Below are positions 1 through 11,400 of a DNA stretch of 64,000 nucleotides, in pieces; position 1 is the stretch's first letter, and every line of letters starts with the position of its first letter. Location: NCBI GenBank assembly GCA_907165065.1, contig OU015541.1, forward strand, positions 15,428,501 through 15,492,500, given 5' to 3'. The notes under the pieces are model-generated. The model was given only the letters and a program-made list of their open reading frames with translations. It had not been told where the DNA came from and searched no databases. The position numbers were made by a program, and so were the translations under genes. Source of the DNA: Caprimulgus europaeus. Taxonomy: Eukaryota > Chordata > Aves > Caprimulgiformes > Caprimulgidae.

Positions 1-3000
1 TGAGCCAGATATTGAAGGAGAACCATCTGGAGTTCCTCAAGCAGGCAGAGCAAATGAACGTGCTCCTGCTTCAAGAAGAAAGCACGAAAGTAGCACTAAC
101 ATCGTGCCAGCAGCAAGTGAATCTGCTTGAGGAAGAGGTGCAGAAGAGAGAGGAATACAACAAAAGTCTGATGCAAAAACTCCAGCGCCAGGAAGAAGAA
201 CTGAAGACCTTGCAGTATGTCCAGCTTAGGCTAGGCAAGAGGAACGAAGGGGTCAGACAGGAGGGAGAGCCAGAGAAGCTCCTGGAAGAAGCCTTGCCTG
301 AGAGGGAACGAGAGACCAAGGCTCAAGGTGAGCAAAAAGAGTCAGAAGAGGAAATAAGAGCTCTTCAGGCAAATCTCCAGCATGTTCAGCAGACTGTGAC
401 AGAGAAGGATGAAGAGATCAAGTGCCAGAGAGACAGAGTCAGGTATTTAGAGGAGACTCTGAACGGGAGAGAACAAGAGCTCAGGAGGCAGAGTGAACTC
501 CTGAAACAACTCAGATCAGCTTTGAGATGGAAAGATGATGACGAGACCCTGCGGAAACAAATCCAGAAGCTGCAAAAGTGGGAGGAAGAGGAAGCAGAGA
601 AGAGGAGAGTTCTCCAGGACTTGCAGAGGCAGAAGGAGCTGAGCCAACAACTGGAAGCCGAGCGGAAAGCAAAGGGGGAAGAACTGGAGCGTGTGCTTGC
701 GATTTTGAAGCAGACTGAAAGCGGAGAAATCGAATGGAAGGAGAAGGCCCAAGCACTGACTCTTGCCCTCACCCAAAGTGAAATGGCCAATGGGACTCTG
801 AGGGAAGAAATCGCCGTCCTGCAGAGGATGGTTTCAGAGAGGGACACGGACCGGTTCCATCACCAGGTAGGCACTGTGACTGGTGAGCACTCGGCTAAAG
901 TGTCTGTAAAGGATTCTCATGGTGTTTCCCATAAAGATCTGGGAATGGATATTCCCATAAAGCTGTGACCTGCTTGGCCACAGAAACCACGACTGCAGCC
1001 AGCAGGCTGCAGAGCTGCGGCAGAGCTTCACCTTCACCTGCCGGAATGTTTTCTGCCAAGCCCAGAGCTCCTGCAAGGACCGCGGAGCTTGTGTCAAAGT
1101 CCAATCAAGACCAAAGGTTTGGGGTGGGTCCTTGGTTCTCTCCTGTCTAGGCAAGCTGAGCCAACGTGTCGTGCTTAGGATTTGGCATGGAAAGGAAAGG
1201 GCAGAGTTGGCCAAACAAATGTTCTGAACCTGGTAGAATTCTGTAACGAGGGCTGAAGAGCAGCTCCACTGATGGTGCTTAGAGGGTGAGGTCATTTACC
1301 TCATCTCCTCTCTGAATACCCTGCAGGCTACTGCAGAAGGGGAGCAGCCACCCCGGCCCTCAGAGAAGAGACTCCAGTCGCAGCAGCTGGAACATCTGCA
1401 GCGAGCAGTTGCAAGGCTGGAAGTGGAGAAGATGGAGCTGAAGCAATATAACGCTGAGCTCAGGAGGACTCTTGAGCAGGTAAAACAGGCTTTCGCTGCC
1501 TCTGCAAAGCCTCACTGTCCTCTGGCACACAACACATTTCCACAGACAGCACTTTGGAGTCCTCTGCTTGTCTCCTTCCCTCTCCCACTTCCCTCTGCGG
1601 ACACACGCTTTGGTGTTTTCTCTCTCTCCTGGCACCCCACGGCCTTTGCAAATGCACAGTCACCCCGGTACCACCCTTCTCGCCCCAGTGTCCCCGTGCA
1701 CACACATTGGACACTCCTGTGTCAGGAACTGTTTCCTCTTGCTCCATCTCTTCCATAGTCGACTTTGAGTGCTTTTTGCCCTCAACATTCTCTGGTGCAA
1801 GTAACGGTCTCTGAGCAGGAATCTCCTTGCTGTCATGTCCAGAGGGCCTTTTGCTCCTTGTTTGGTGGCAGGTTTCTGTGACCCTTTCTCCTGTCCAACG
1901 TGCAGGTGGAATGTGAACGGAGGAAGCTGAAGAGATACTGTCGGGGTCTGTCCCTGCCAGGTGGATGTGGATCTTCTGCCTCTGAGTGTGACCAGCACAA
2001 GGTTCCTGCTTCTGGGCAGGTGAGAACGGACTCTTCCTTGGGCAGAGGAGGCTCTGGCCATATGGAGGAACAATGGCAAATCCTGGTGGCAGCAGCCCCC
2101 CAGTGTAGACCTCATAGAAGTCCAATATAGACCATGGCCCCAGTGGAACTGGAGACTAAAAAGCCATCCTTGTGTTTTGTTCACAGGAGGAGTCTCACGT
2201 GTGCTGCGGTTGTCGGTTGGCTGAGCTGCAGAAGCAGGTGAGGAGCAGGAAAGCTCCTTCGCCTGTGCACAGCGTTGGCTGGGAAGTCCCTTTGAGCTCT
2301 TACTTTCCGTGTGTGCTACTGGCTTCCAATTCAGCTCTGTGCACTCCCCTTCCAGAGCTGGCTGCCCCACTTTCACATCTAGTCTGCTCTAGATGCTTAG
2401 CAGATGAGGGTCCCACTTTTTATCTGGTTTGCCTTTCTGTTGACAGACCTTGGTCTTGTCATTCCAAGGCAGCAGGGGCCTTAAAGCTCCTTCAGGAATT
2501 GCTTCTGTTACTTGCGTTCACTTGCCAAGAACTGATATTTTCCCCTTCCTAGCTGGAGGCTGGGGATTGCATTGCCATGTGGAACAAGCCCTTGGCAAAG
2601 CACAGGTCACTCTGAAAACAGAGGAAAACCTCTGGCCTGAGCTCTTTTCCCCAGAAGAGCAGAGCCCTGAGCGCTGCTCCCTGTGCCGGCATCTCCTCCG
2701 CTCCAGAGCAGACAGAGGGCAACACGCCAGAGCTGCTGTGGCTGCACAGTGCTGCAAACCTCAGAGGAGGTGAGGGCAGCTGGGTGTCTCCCAGCAAAAA
2801 GCCCAGCAGGCACAACCCCGTGGTGTCAGGATAGTGATTAACAGAGTTAGAGGAGTTTTGAGGCCTCAGCAGTCCTTCAAGGCTCATTTCTCCTCTGGCT
2901 TTGTTCATCCAATTACGCTCTGCTCATCTGTGAATGCTCTACAGTTAGGAAAGATGGGAGTTTGCTCCCTTGTCATGTGTGAGCTGCCAAGTTCTTAAAC

Positions 3001-3576
3001 TAGATCCTAACAGAACATGTTGTGCTGCACTACCTTGTGTAGGCAGGAGTCCTCCTGCTGAGGAAGAAGCACATGGAAGTAAGGTGTGAGTAACCCAAAC
3101 CTCTCCTTTGAAAACCAGAGTTGGGTTACTCAATCCTGTGGGAACCTCTGTCCTTAGTGTCCATGTCATGTCCCGGTGTTGTACGGGTGAATGGTTTGCC
3201 AGAAAGGAACTTGAATTGTTGGGAACCCGAGTTCAGTTCTGGGTGACGCCGGGAGCCTGTCCCTTCCCATTCCACAGGGACCAAGTGTTTGTCAGGGCTG
3301 GAGTCAGAGGGTGCCTCTCCCCTGAGAGCTGGCACCGTGGAGCTATGGATGGTCCTAACAGCGTGGGCTTGTCTGAGCTCGGCCTTTTGCCTCTTTCAGG
3401 TGTCCCTTCTGCAGACACAGCTGGAACAAGAACGAAAATACAAGCAGGACTATATTGAGTGCTGTGCAAAGACCAGCCAGGAGCTGTCAGAGCTGCACCA
3501 GGAGCTGTCTTCCTCCTTAGCAGCCGTGGTCAGGGAGCCCAGAGCTGCTGTTCTGGAGGCAGAGACGCAGAAGCTG
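1..3576 (+). repeat. Inverted duplication, arm 1 (partner 8444-12018)
   Basis: Exons and introns alike mirror 8444-12018. Every exon edge obeys x + y = 12019 up to about 3390, then 12020, so the arms differ by one net base. That base is an extra T in the polypyrimidine tract before the last exon (plus strand GCCTCTTTCAG versus GCCCTTTCAG). Substitutions are sparse. The arm reaches the window edge, so its full length is unknown. The inner breakpoint is at 3576, inside the last CEP250 exon just after the codons for EAETQKL. Confidence 0.97.
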
Positions 3577-3684
3577 GATCGGTCTCTGAACCTGAACTTG
3601 GGCACTAGTATGGACCGTCAGTCTCCTGTGAGACAGCTGTTGCCTTCAACAACCAGATCTGCCAGAAGCGGTGACCTGAGGTAA
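1..3684 (+). CDS. CEP250: CEP250 (C-Nap1) copy A, 3' part only, native C-terminus intact
   Basis: CEP250 is a coiled-coil linker protein holding the two centrosomes together at centriole proximal ends; NEK2 kinase releases it. Five in-phase exons are visible: 1-866 (continues left of the window), 1327-1479, 1906-2019, 2187-2237 and 3400-3684, giving 488 residues and a TAA at 3682-3684. Order and sequence match the human C-terminus as I remember it: a heptad-rich rod with GEIEWKEKAQ, then LEHLQ.AVARLEVEKMEL, RRTLEQVECERRKLKR, ELQKQVSLLQTQLEQERKYK, and the tail LEAETQKLDRSLNLNLG. No frameshift or stop is seen. Positions 1-3576 are duplicated in inverse orientation at 8444-12018; only this copy keeps the real last 36 residues. 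Whether its 5' half exists outside the window is unknown. Gene identity is secure; function of this copy depends on unseen sequence. Confidence 0.9.
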
Positions 3685-3829
3685 CAGGGGCAGTGTAGAG
3701 CAAAAAGCCTCAGCAGGAGCCAAATCAGGGACCGGAGCCCAAAGGAAGATGAAAGCTCAGAGCACAGTGTTCACTGCAGGAGCTCCAGCAGAAGCAGCGG
3801 TGGGACAAAACTGGTGCTAGCTTGTGAGG

Positions 3830-4395
3830 ATGGGGTCAGTCGTAGGCCAGGAAAAGCAGGATGCACCTGATGAGCAGGTACAACTCCTTCCATTTCCAAA
3901 GCTCTCCATCACAGTGTGGCTCCAGGTGGGCTCTCTCAGCCTGTCCTCACAGCAGAGCTGCTCCAGCCCTCGCATCATCCTCGTGGCCTCCTCTGCACTG
4001 GCTCCAGTAGCTCCATGTCCTTCTGCTGTTGGTGGCCCCAGCACTGGAGGCAGCACTGCAGGTGGGGTCTCAGGAGAGTGGAGCAGAGGGGCAGAATCCC
4101 CTCCCTGGCCCTGCTGCCCACGCTGCTCTGGGTGCAGCCCAGGACACGGTTATTGGCTCTGTGCTGCCAGCGCACGGTGCTGGCTCATGTGGAGCTTCTG
4201 GTCCCCCAGCACCCCAAGTCCTTCTCCTCAGAGCTGTTCTCCAGCCATTCTCCACCCAGCCTGGATCTGTGCTGGGGATTGCCCTGACCCAGGTGCAGGA
4301 CCTTGCACTTGGCCTTGTTGAACTCCATGAGGCTTGCCCGGTCCCAGCTCTCCAGCCTGTGCAGGTCCCTGTCACTGTACAGTTGACACGCATGA
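3830..4395 (-). mobile_element. CR1 LINE fragment
   Basis: Read on the minus strand, this gives the standard CR1 3' region: a phrase placing a friend-of-translation such as caggtcctgcacctgggtc, then ...ctggagccagtgcagagg, gccacgaggatgatgcgagg and ctggagcagctctgctgtga. The same block recurs at 63085-63512. It lacks the terminal ATTCTATGA tail, so it is truncated. It lies about 150 bp after the CEP250 copy A stop codon. Confidence 0.85.
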
Positions 4396-4565
4396 TGTGT
4401 CTGTTTCTGGCTGCCTCCTTTCCTTCAGCTGGTAACGTGGAGGAAAAGGTGACTTGGGCACCAATGTTTTTCATCCCCTGGGTTTTATAGTCTCCCCTGA
4501 TTTTGCCCAGGGTCTGGCTTGTGGTGTCTCATGCCCACAATCTCCAGTTAGGTATACTGGAAAGA

Positions 4566-4613
4566 GATGGATGGATGGATGGATGGATGGATGGATGGAT
4601 GGATGGATGGATA
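4566..4613 (+). repeat. (ATGG)n microsatellite
   Basis: About 11-12 uninterrupted ATGG units. The reverse-complement tetramer (CATC)n occurs at 62016-62068. Confidence 0.98.
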
Positions 4614-4955
4614 AAAACAGCATTAACCTGGCAGAGCCAGACCTTTCTCTGCAGTTCTCTAAAGACAGAAAAACACCCTCCCTCAGTTTCCAAATTACAT
4701 TTCCTTCCAGGCCTGGGGAATTATGAGAAACCAAAAGGAATGCAAAGTTGTATTTAATGACTGTGCAGAGCAGCTTCCACCTGGGTTGGGTACCTACGGC
4801 CAGATACGGAACCAACATCAAGAGAACATGAGACCAAAGGTTACCTACAAGCAGAGCAAAGCATCCACACAAACAACACCAAGTGAAGTGAAATCATCTC
4901 ACTGGGATTTAACATTTGTGCAGGCAGAAACAAAACAACTTTTTTCATACAAGTG

Positions 4956-4961
4956 AATAAA
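4956..4961 (+). terminator. Candidate poly(A) signal for CEP250 copy A
   Basis: An AATAAA followed by a T-rich stretch lies about 1.27 kb after the stop codon at 3684; another AATAAA is at about 5197. No nearer canonical hexamer was noticed between the stop and this site. Use of either by CEP250 is inferred from position only, and the CR1 insertion would then lie within the 3'UTR. Confidence 0.3.
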
Positions 4962-6479
4962 CTTATTTTTATTTGAAGACAGTTTTCTTTTTCAGCATTT
5001 CCACTGTTTCTGGTTCCTTCACACACATGAATATTGCATAAAGACAGGGAGGAGAACTTGTGTTAAATCAAATGCCCAACACTTAGGTTGCAAAAATGCG
5101 ATACATACAATATGTTCAATATACACAGCTGCATGAAAACAAATATACGTATTGTATTGTCAACTGTAACTCAGAATATCCAAATGTGGCTGTAACTAAT
5201 AAAAACTGATATTCAGTACCTCCTAAGAGGGATCTCCATGAGGTCTACCCACTCCCACAGTATTTCAAAATGAAAAAAATGGAGAGAGCAATTGCTCATC
5301 ATCTGATTTTGTTGGCTACCCATTAGCATTCTCCTCGTTAGGAAAGTAACTCTCCTTTCTGTTCTCTAGGGAAGGAAAAAAAAAGGAGGGGGGATTATGA
5401 GCAAAGGTTCTACTGAGGCAGAAAACAGTCTCAGCTTCATGTGCAAAAAAAAAAGACCAGGCTCTGAGCTGTGCATTTCCCTCGAGGGTCAGGGAAGACT
5501 CCTTGGCTGGTGGTTGGTGCCATGAAAACACTGCCCAGGAAAAGGTTGAGAAAAGGAGGGGAGGGTGGTGGAGAATATCAGGTTAACTGCCTGCATCATG
5601 CTGAGCCTGGAGCTTTATCCTGGGTGCAGTCTCAACAGGCTGTAACAGACGCGGGAGGTCCTGAGAGCTGAAAACAGTTGCACATGGAGAAAAGTAGCAG
5701 CAGCCTTTTTACCTTGTTATTTAATGTGGCAGAATTCCCATAAAGCGGAAGGTTTGACTGCTGTGGATGAAATGACCAACACCAAGATGAGTTCGGGCAT
5801 CAGCACGTTATTGAAGCTTTGCACTGCTTATATCTCCTTTTTTCCTCCCCACGCCCCACGCACGCGGCACTCTTTCACTTTTGATTCGTTACCCCTTATC
5901 ACACACGTGCCTGAACAACTGACATGGTTGGGTCAATCCACCTGTTCACGAGCTACTGGTTACTGATTACAGCTCACCATCATCCCTTATCTTGTCTCAT
6001 ACACATTCTTGCTTGTTAGGCCACTTTGTTTTATTTTTCACTCACGGTCAGGAATTAATTGCTCAAAGCTGAAGCCGCCTGCAGCTTCGGCTCTTAAAGC
6101 ACCAACAGAACAACATACTACTGCACATCCACACAAACCTCATGCTGCTTTAGGCTCTCTGAAACATAAATCACCAGCAGATTGTTAGTTTATTATTAGC
6201 AGATGATAAGTCAGAGGCTGCATAGGAAGAACCAGTCTGAGGAGCTGTGAGGCTGCAGCAGGTACGATGCCAAGTGAAGCTTCCTCGAGCAGCGTGGGCA
6301 GAGCAACCCAACAGAATCCACTGGGAAGGCAGACACAGTTTCCTTCATCTGCCCTAAAGACTGAAATTGCTTGTACGACGCGGATCTGGCGTGATAAATC
6401 ATTTTGTGGACCCCTCTCTCTCCAATGCGTCTCACTTGGAAGCGCATCCAAGGGCCTCTCTCCCTCCACTGTCCTGCCT

Positions 6480-7430
6480 CAGGGGCCGATTTTTCAGCGG
6501 CGGGATTTGCGAGACGCCCGAGCTGCCGCTGCCCGCCCCGTCAGTGCTCAGCGGCCCCAGACCGGGAAAACGGATCATCGTGGGGGAGTCCCGGGAGCGC
6601 GGGGCGGGGACGGGGGGTCCCGCACTCGCTCCCTCTGCTGTGCTCTGCTCTACTCTGCCCACCTGCAGCCGTCAGAGAGGCGCAGAGAGACGTGCAGGCG
6701 CTCTCCTGGCAGGAGGCCATGAGCCAACTTTGGCACTCAGCAGCCTCTGGGGGAGGGCAGCCCGCTCCCGCCCTCACGGCGACCGGCGGGGGCAGGAACC
6801 AGCCCCATGCAGCTCTGCGGCGGGTGAAGCTGCTGCGGGGGCGGCGATACCGAGAGAACGTCCCCTTCTGCTTAAACACCGCGACACTGTCAGGCGGTTA
6901 CACCCGCTCGGCCGAGTCCAGTTCAGAGCCGGACAGAGACCACAGGAGCCTTGAGGCGTCGGATCTCGGGGAAGGCACCGAACCGCTTCCACCGCTGCAG
7001 CGAGTCCACGGCGCCGCGCAGCCCAAACCAAACCCGCCCTCCGGGGCCGGGCCGGCACCGCCCAAAGCCCTGAGGCCGAGGGGGCTGGCGTGGAGAGGAG
7101 GGGGCTCCCGCTCTCCTCCGGCCCGGGAAGCTCCTCGCTCTTCCCGCCCTCCTGCCAGCGGCCCCCGGGCCTCTGAAGGGCACCCGGGAGACGCTGCCTG
7201 GGCCGAGATGGCGGGGCTGGAAAGGGCTCAGAGCAGGCGGAGCTGCCGGCAGAGAGCGGTTCTCCCTCGCTGGGACACAGGCCCCCTCCCGCCCGTGGCT
7301 GCCCTCTGGGCAGGGGCTGGAGTTGGTCACTGGTGCCCTGCTGAGACCCGCCGAGCTGTCCCCGGGCCGGCTGTCGCGCCGACAAAGTGAAAAGCAAATC
7401 ACCTCAGGAGAGCCCCGGGGCTGCTTGTGC
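6480..7430. promoter_or_regulatory. Orphan CpG-island-like block in the palindrome spacer
   Basis: The sequence is strongly G+C rich with many CpG dinucleotides, unlike the AT-rich flanks. It resembles the island at the CEP250 promoter (26590-27740), but I saw no direct sequence match. Long open frames on both strands are the expected by-product of stop-poor GC-rich DNA and do not resemble a known protein. It could be a promoter, the remnant of one, or a GC-rich first exon. No splice-linked downstream exon was recognised. Confidence 0.5.
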
Positions 7431-7437
7431 TGCGGTG

Positions 7438-7605
7438 AGGAAGGGAAGGGGAAGGGGAAAGGGAAAGGGAAAGGGAGAGGGAGAGGGAGAGGGAGAGGGA
7501 GAGGGAGAGGGAGAGGGAGAGGGAGAGGGAGAGGGAGAGGGAGAGGGAAGGAAGAAGAAAAGGAAGAAGGGAAGGAAGAAGGGAACGAAGAAGGAAAGGA
7601 AGGGA
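7438..7605 (+). repeat. Purine-only (GGGAGA)n / (GGGAAA)n / (GGAAGAA)n tract
   Basis: Roughly 165 bases are almost entirely G and A on the plus strand. The tract passes from GGGAAA units to GGGAGA units to GGAAGAA-type units. Its repetitive open frames ([14 protein letters not shown]) are not genes. Confidence 0.97.
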
Positions 7606-7739
7606 GGAAACAAAAAACCCCACTCAGTTGTTCCCCCTCACTCCCTGGGCTGCACTCTCCACCCCTCCAGTTTGATAACACCTCCATCTCCCTCTCTCCT
7701 CACAGGGAACGGCTCTGAGCTCCAGAGGTTAAAGCCAAC

Positions 7740-8281
7740 TGTGCTGGTTTGGGTGGATTCACCCTTTTTGCTTGCAGCCAAACACAGTCACTGTCCCACC
7801 CTAACTACCCCCCAACCTTGCCCAGGGAGTAGGGGAGAGAATTAGAAAGAAAAGGGCATGGAAACTCATGGATTGAGATAAAAACTATTGACCAATTTAA
7901 ATAAAATGATAATGATAACAACAGTGATAACAGAATATTCATATGAGTGACACACAGCGCTCACCGCCCACTGACCGATGCCCGGCCTGTGCCAGCCAGC
8001 GATCCCGGAGCAGAGAGAGTCCCGAAACCGAAACCCCGCAAGAGCGAGAGCCCGAGAGAATCCCCCCGATCTCGGGCCAGCCCTGGTTAATGCACTGACA
8101 TGATGTGACATGATCTGGGATATCTCCCTGGCACATCCCAATGCCAGTTTGGGGTTTGCTATTCACTGCGCTTCTCCCTCCCAGTCCTAATGCAGCTGTG
8201 AAGCAGCCAAACACCACGGCCTTGGGCTCCAGCAGCAACTCCTCACACCAGTACTGTTATCAACGTTCTTCACATAACAAG
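7740..8281 (-). mobile_element. Truncated endogenous retroviral LTR (minus orientation)
   Basis: The same LTR family occurs at 28129-28739. The block 8085-8281 is nearly identical to 28443-28640 (a handful of differences in ~195 bp), while the remainder is clearly diverged. Read on the minus strand, this copy starts abruptly at 8281 and lacks about the first 100 bases present in the other. No internal retroviral coding region is seen. It ends only about 160 bp from the palindrome breakpoint. Confidence 0.8.
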
Positions 8282-8443
8282 TTCTGCTGAAAATGATTTA
8301 AAAAGCAGCATCACTTGGAGGTGCTTCCAAAGGCAAAGAGAACAAACACACCCACATTTCCCACAGCAAAACAGAATGTATTCCTGGGAAGGGCACAAGG
8401 CAGGAACCCCGCGATGCTGCAGCTGCTCTGCTACAGGAAAACA

Positions 8444-11400
8444 CAGCTTCTGTGTCTCTGCCTCCAGAACAGCAGCTCTGGGCTCCCTGACCACGGCTGC
8501 TAAGGAGGAAGACAGCTCCTGGTGCAGCTCTGACAGCTCCTGGCTGGTCTTTGCACAGCACTCAATATAGTCCTGCTTGTATTTTCATTCTTGTTCCAGC
8601 TGTGTCTGCAGAGGGGACACCTGAAAGGGCAAAAGGCCGAGCTCAGACAAGCCCACGCTGTTAGGACCATCCCTAGCTCCACGGTGCCGGCTCTCAGGGG
8701 AGAGGCACCCTCTGACTCCAGCCCTGACAAACACTTGGTCCCTGTGGAATGGGAAGGGACAGGCTCCCGGCGTCACCCAGAACTGAACTCGGGTTCCCAA
8801 CAATTCAAGTTCCTTTCTGGCAAACCATTCACCCGTACAGCACCGGGACATGACATGGACACTAAGGACAGAGGTTCCCACAGGATTGAGTAACCCAACT
8901 CTGGTTTTCAAAGGAGAGGTTTGGGTTACTCACACCTTACTTCCATGTGCTTCTTCCTCAGCAGGAGGACTCCTGCCTACACAAGGTAGTGCAGCACAAC
9001 ATGTTCTGTTAGGATCTAGTTTAAGAACTTGGCAGCTCACACATGACCAGGGAGCAAACTCCCATCTTTCCTAACTGTAGAGCATTCACAGATGAGCAGA
9101 GCGTAACTGGATGAACAAAGCCAGAGGAGAAATGAGCCTTGAAGGACTGCTGAGGCCTCAAAACTCCTCCAACTCTGTTAATCACTATCCTGACACCACG
9201 GGGTTGTGCCTGCTGGGCTTTTTGCTGGGAGACACCCAGCTGCCCTCACCTCCCCTGAGGTTTGCAGCACTGTGCAGCCACAGCAGCTCTGGCGTGTTGC
9301 CCTCTGTCTGCTCTGGAGCGGAGGAGATGCCGGCACAGGGAGCAGCGCTCAGGGCTCTGCTCTTTTGGGGAAAAGAGCTCAGGCCAGAGGTTTTCCTCTG
9401 TTTTCAGAGTGACCTGTGCTTTGCCAAGGGCTTGTTCCACATGGCAATGCAATCCCCAGCCTCCAGCTAGGAAGGGGAAAATATCAGTTCTTGGCAAGTG
9501 AACGCAAGTAACAGAAGCAATTCCTGAAGGAGCTTTAAGGCCCCTGCTGCCTTGGAATGACAAGACCAAGGTCTGTCAACAGAAAGGCAAACCAGATAAA
9601 AAGTGGGACCCTCATCTGCTAAGCATCTAGAGCAGACTAGATGTGAAAGTGGGGCAGCCAGCTCTGGAAGGGGAGTGCACAGAGCTGAATTGGAAGCCAG
9701 TAGCGCACACGGAAAGTAAGAGCTCAAAGGGACTTCCCAGCCAACGCTGTGCACAGGCGAAGGAGCTTTCCTGCTCCTCACCTGCTTCTGCAGCTCAGCC
9801 AACCGACAACCGCAGCACACGTGAGACTCCTCCTGTGAAGAAAACACAAGGATGGCTTTTTAGTCTCCAGTTCCACTGGGGCCATGGTCTATATTGGACT
9901 TCTATGAGGTCTACACTGGGGGCCTGCTGCCACCAGGATTTGCCATTGTTCCTCCATATGGCCAGAGCCTCCTCTGCCCAAGGAAGAGTCCGTTCTCACC
10001 TGCCCAGAAGCAGGAACCTTGTGCTGGTCACACTCAGAGGCAGAAGATCCACATCCACCTGGCAGGGACAGACCCCGACAGTATCTCTTCAGCTTCCTCC
10101 GTTCACGTTCCACCTGCACGTTGGACAGGAGAAAGGGTCACAGAAACCTGCCACCAAACAAGGAGCAAAAGGCCCTCTGGACATGACAGGAAGGAGATTC
10201 CTGCTCAGAGACCGTTACTTGCACCAGAGAATGCTGAGGGCAAAAAGCACTCGAAGTCAACTATGGAAGAGATGGAGCAAGAGGAAACAGTTCCTGACAC
10301 AGGAGTGTCCAATGTGTGTGCACGGGGACACTGGGGCGAGAAGGGTGGTACCGGGGTGACTGCGCATTTGCAAAGGCAGTGGGGTGCCAGGAGAGAGAGA
10401 AAACACCAAAGCGTGTGTCCGCAGAGGGAAGTGGGAGAGGGAAGGAGACAAGCAGAGGACTCCAAAGTGCTGTCTGTGGAAATGTGTTGTGTGCCAGAGG
10501 ACAGTGAGGCTTTGCAGAGGCAGCGAAAGCCTGTTTTACCTGCTCAAGAGTCCTCCTGAGCTCAGCGTTATATTGCTTCAGCTCCATCTTCTCCACTTCC
10601 AGCCTTGCAACTGCTCGCTGCAGATGTTCCAGCTGCTGCGACTGGAGTCTCTTCTCTGAGGGCCGTGGTGGCTGCTCCCCTTCTGCAGTAGCCTGCAGGG
10701 TATTCAGAGAGGAGATGAGGTAAATGACCTCACCCTCTAAGCACCATCAGTGGAGCTGCTCTTCAGCCCTCGTTACAGAATTCTACCAGGTTCAGAACAT
10801 TTGTTTGGCCAACTCTGCCCTTTCCTTTCCATGCCAAATCCTAAGCACGACACGTGGGCTCAGCTTGCCTAGACAGGAAAGAACCAAGGACCCACCCCAA
10901 ACCTTTGGTCTTGACTGGACTTTGACACAAGCTCCGCGGTCCTTGCAGGAGCTCTGGGCTTGGCAGAAAACATTCCGGCAGGTGAAGGTGAAGCTCTGCC
11001 GCAGCTCTGCAGCCTGCTGGCTGCAGTCATGGTTTCTGTGGCCAAGCAGGTCACAGCTTTATGGGAATATCCATTCCCAGATCTTTATGGGAAACACCAT
11101 GAGAATCCTTTACAGACACTTTAGCCGAGTGCTCACCAGTCACAGTGCCTACCTGGTGATGGAACCGGTCCGTGTCCCTCTCTGAAACCATCCTCTGCAG
11201 GATGGTGATTTCTTCCCTCAGAGTCCCATTGGCCATTTCACTTTGGGTGAGGGCAAGAGTCAGTGCTTGGGCCTTCTCCTTCCATTCGATTTCTCCGCTT
11301 TCAGTCTGCTTCAAAATCGCAAGCACATGCTCCAGTTCTTCCCCCTTTGCTTTCCGCTCGGCTTCCAGTTGTTGGCTCAGCTCCTTCTGCCTCTGCAAGT

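Larger units (their letters stand above)
3577..8443. other. Spacer between the inverted CEP250 arms
   Basis: This is unique sequence between the two palindrome arms. It holds the end and presumed 3'UTR of CEP250 copy A, a CR1 fragment (3830-4395), an ATGG microsatellite, AT-rich sequence with possible poly(A) signals (about 4900-5250), a CpG-rich block (6480-7430), a purine repeat (7438-7605) and a truncated LTR (7740-8281). Positions 5250-6480 and 8282-8443 show nothing I recognise. No convincing protein-coding gene is seen apart from the copy A tail. Confidence 0.7.

Noticed and set aside
386..847. Minus-strand Ser/Leu-rich frames opposite CEP250 exons (also at 11172-13304 plus)
   Set aside because: These are antisense shadows of a Glu/Gln/Leu-rich coiled coil, which always gives Ser/Leu/Phe-rich open frames.
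6404..7397. A 328-residue plus-strand frame and minus-strand partners in the spacer CpG block
   Set aside because: Same composition effect. There is no known domain, splice context or homologue.
7323..7845. Open frames of GKGKGRGRG or EGEGEGEG type on both strands
   Set aside because: They are translations of the purine-only simple repeat, with no conserved sequence outside it.
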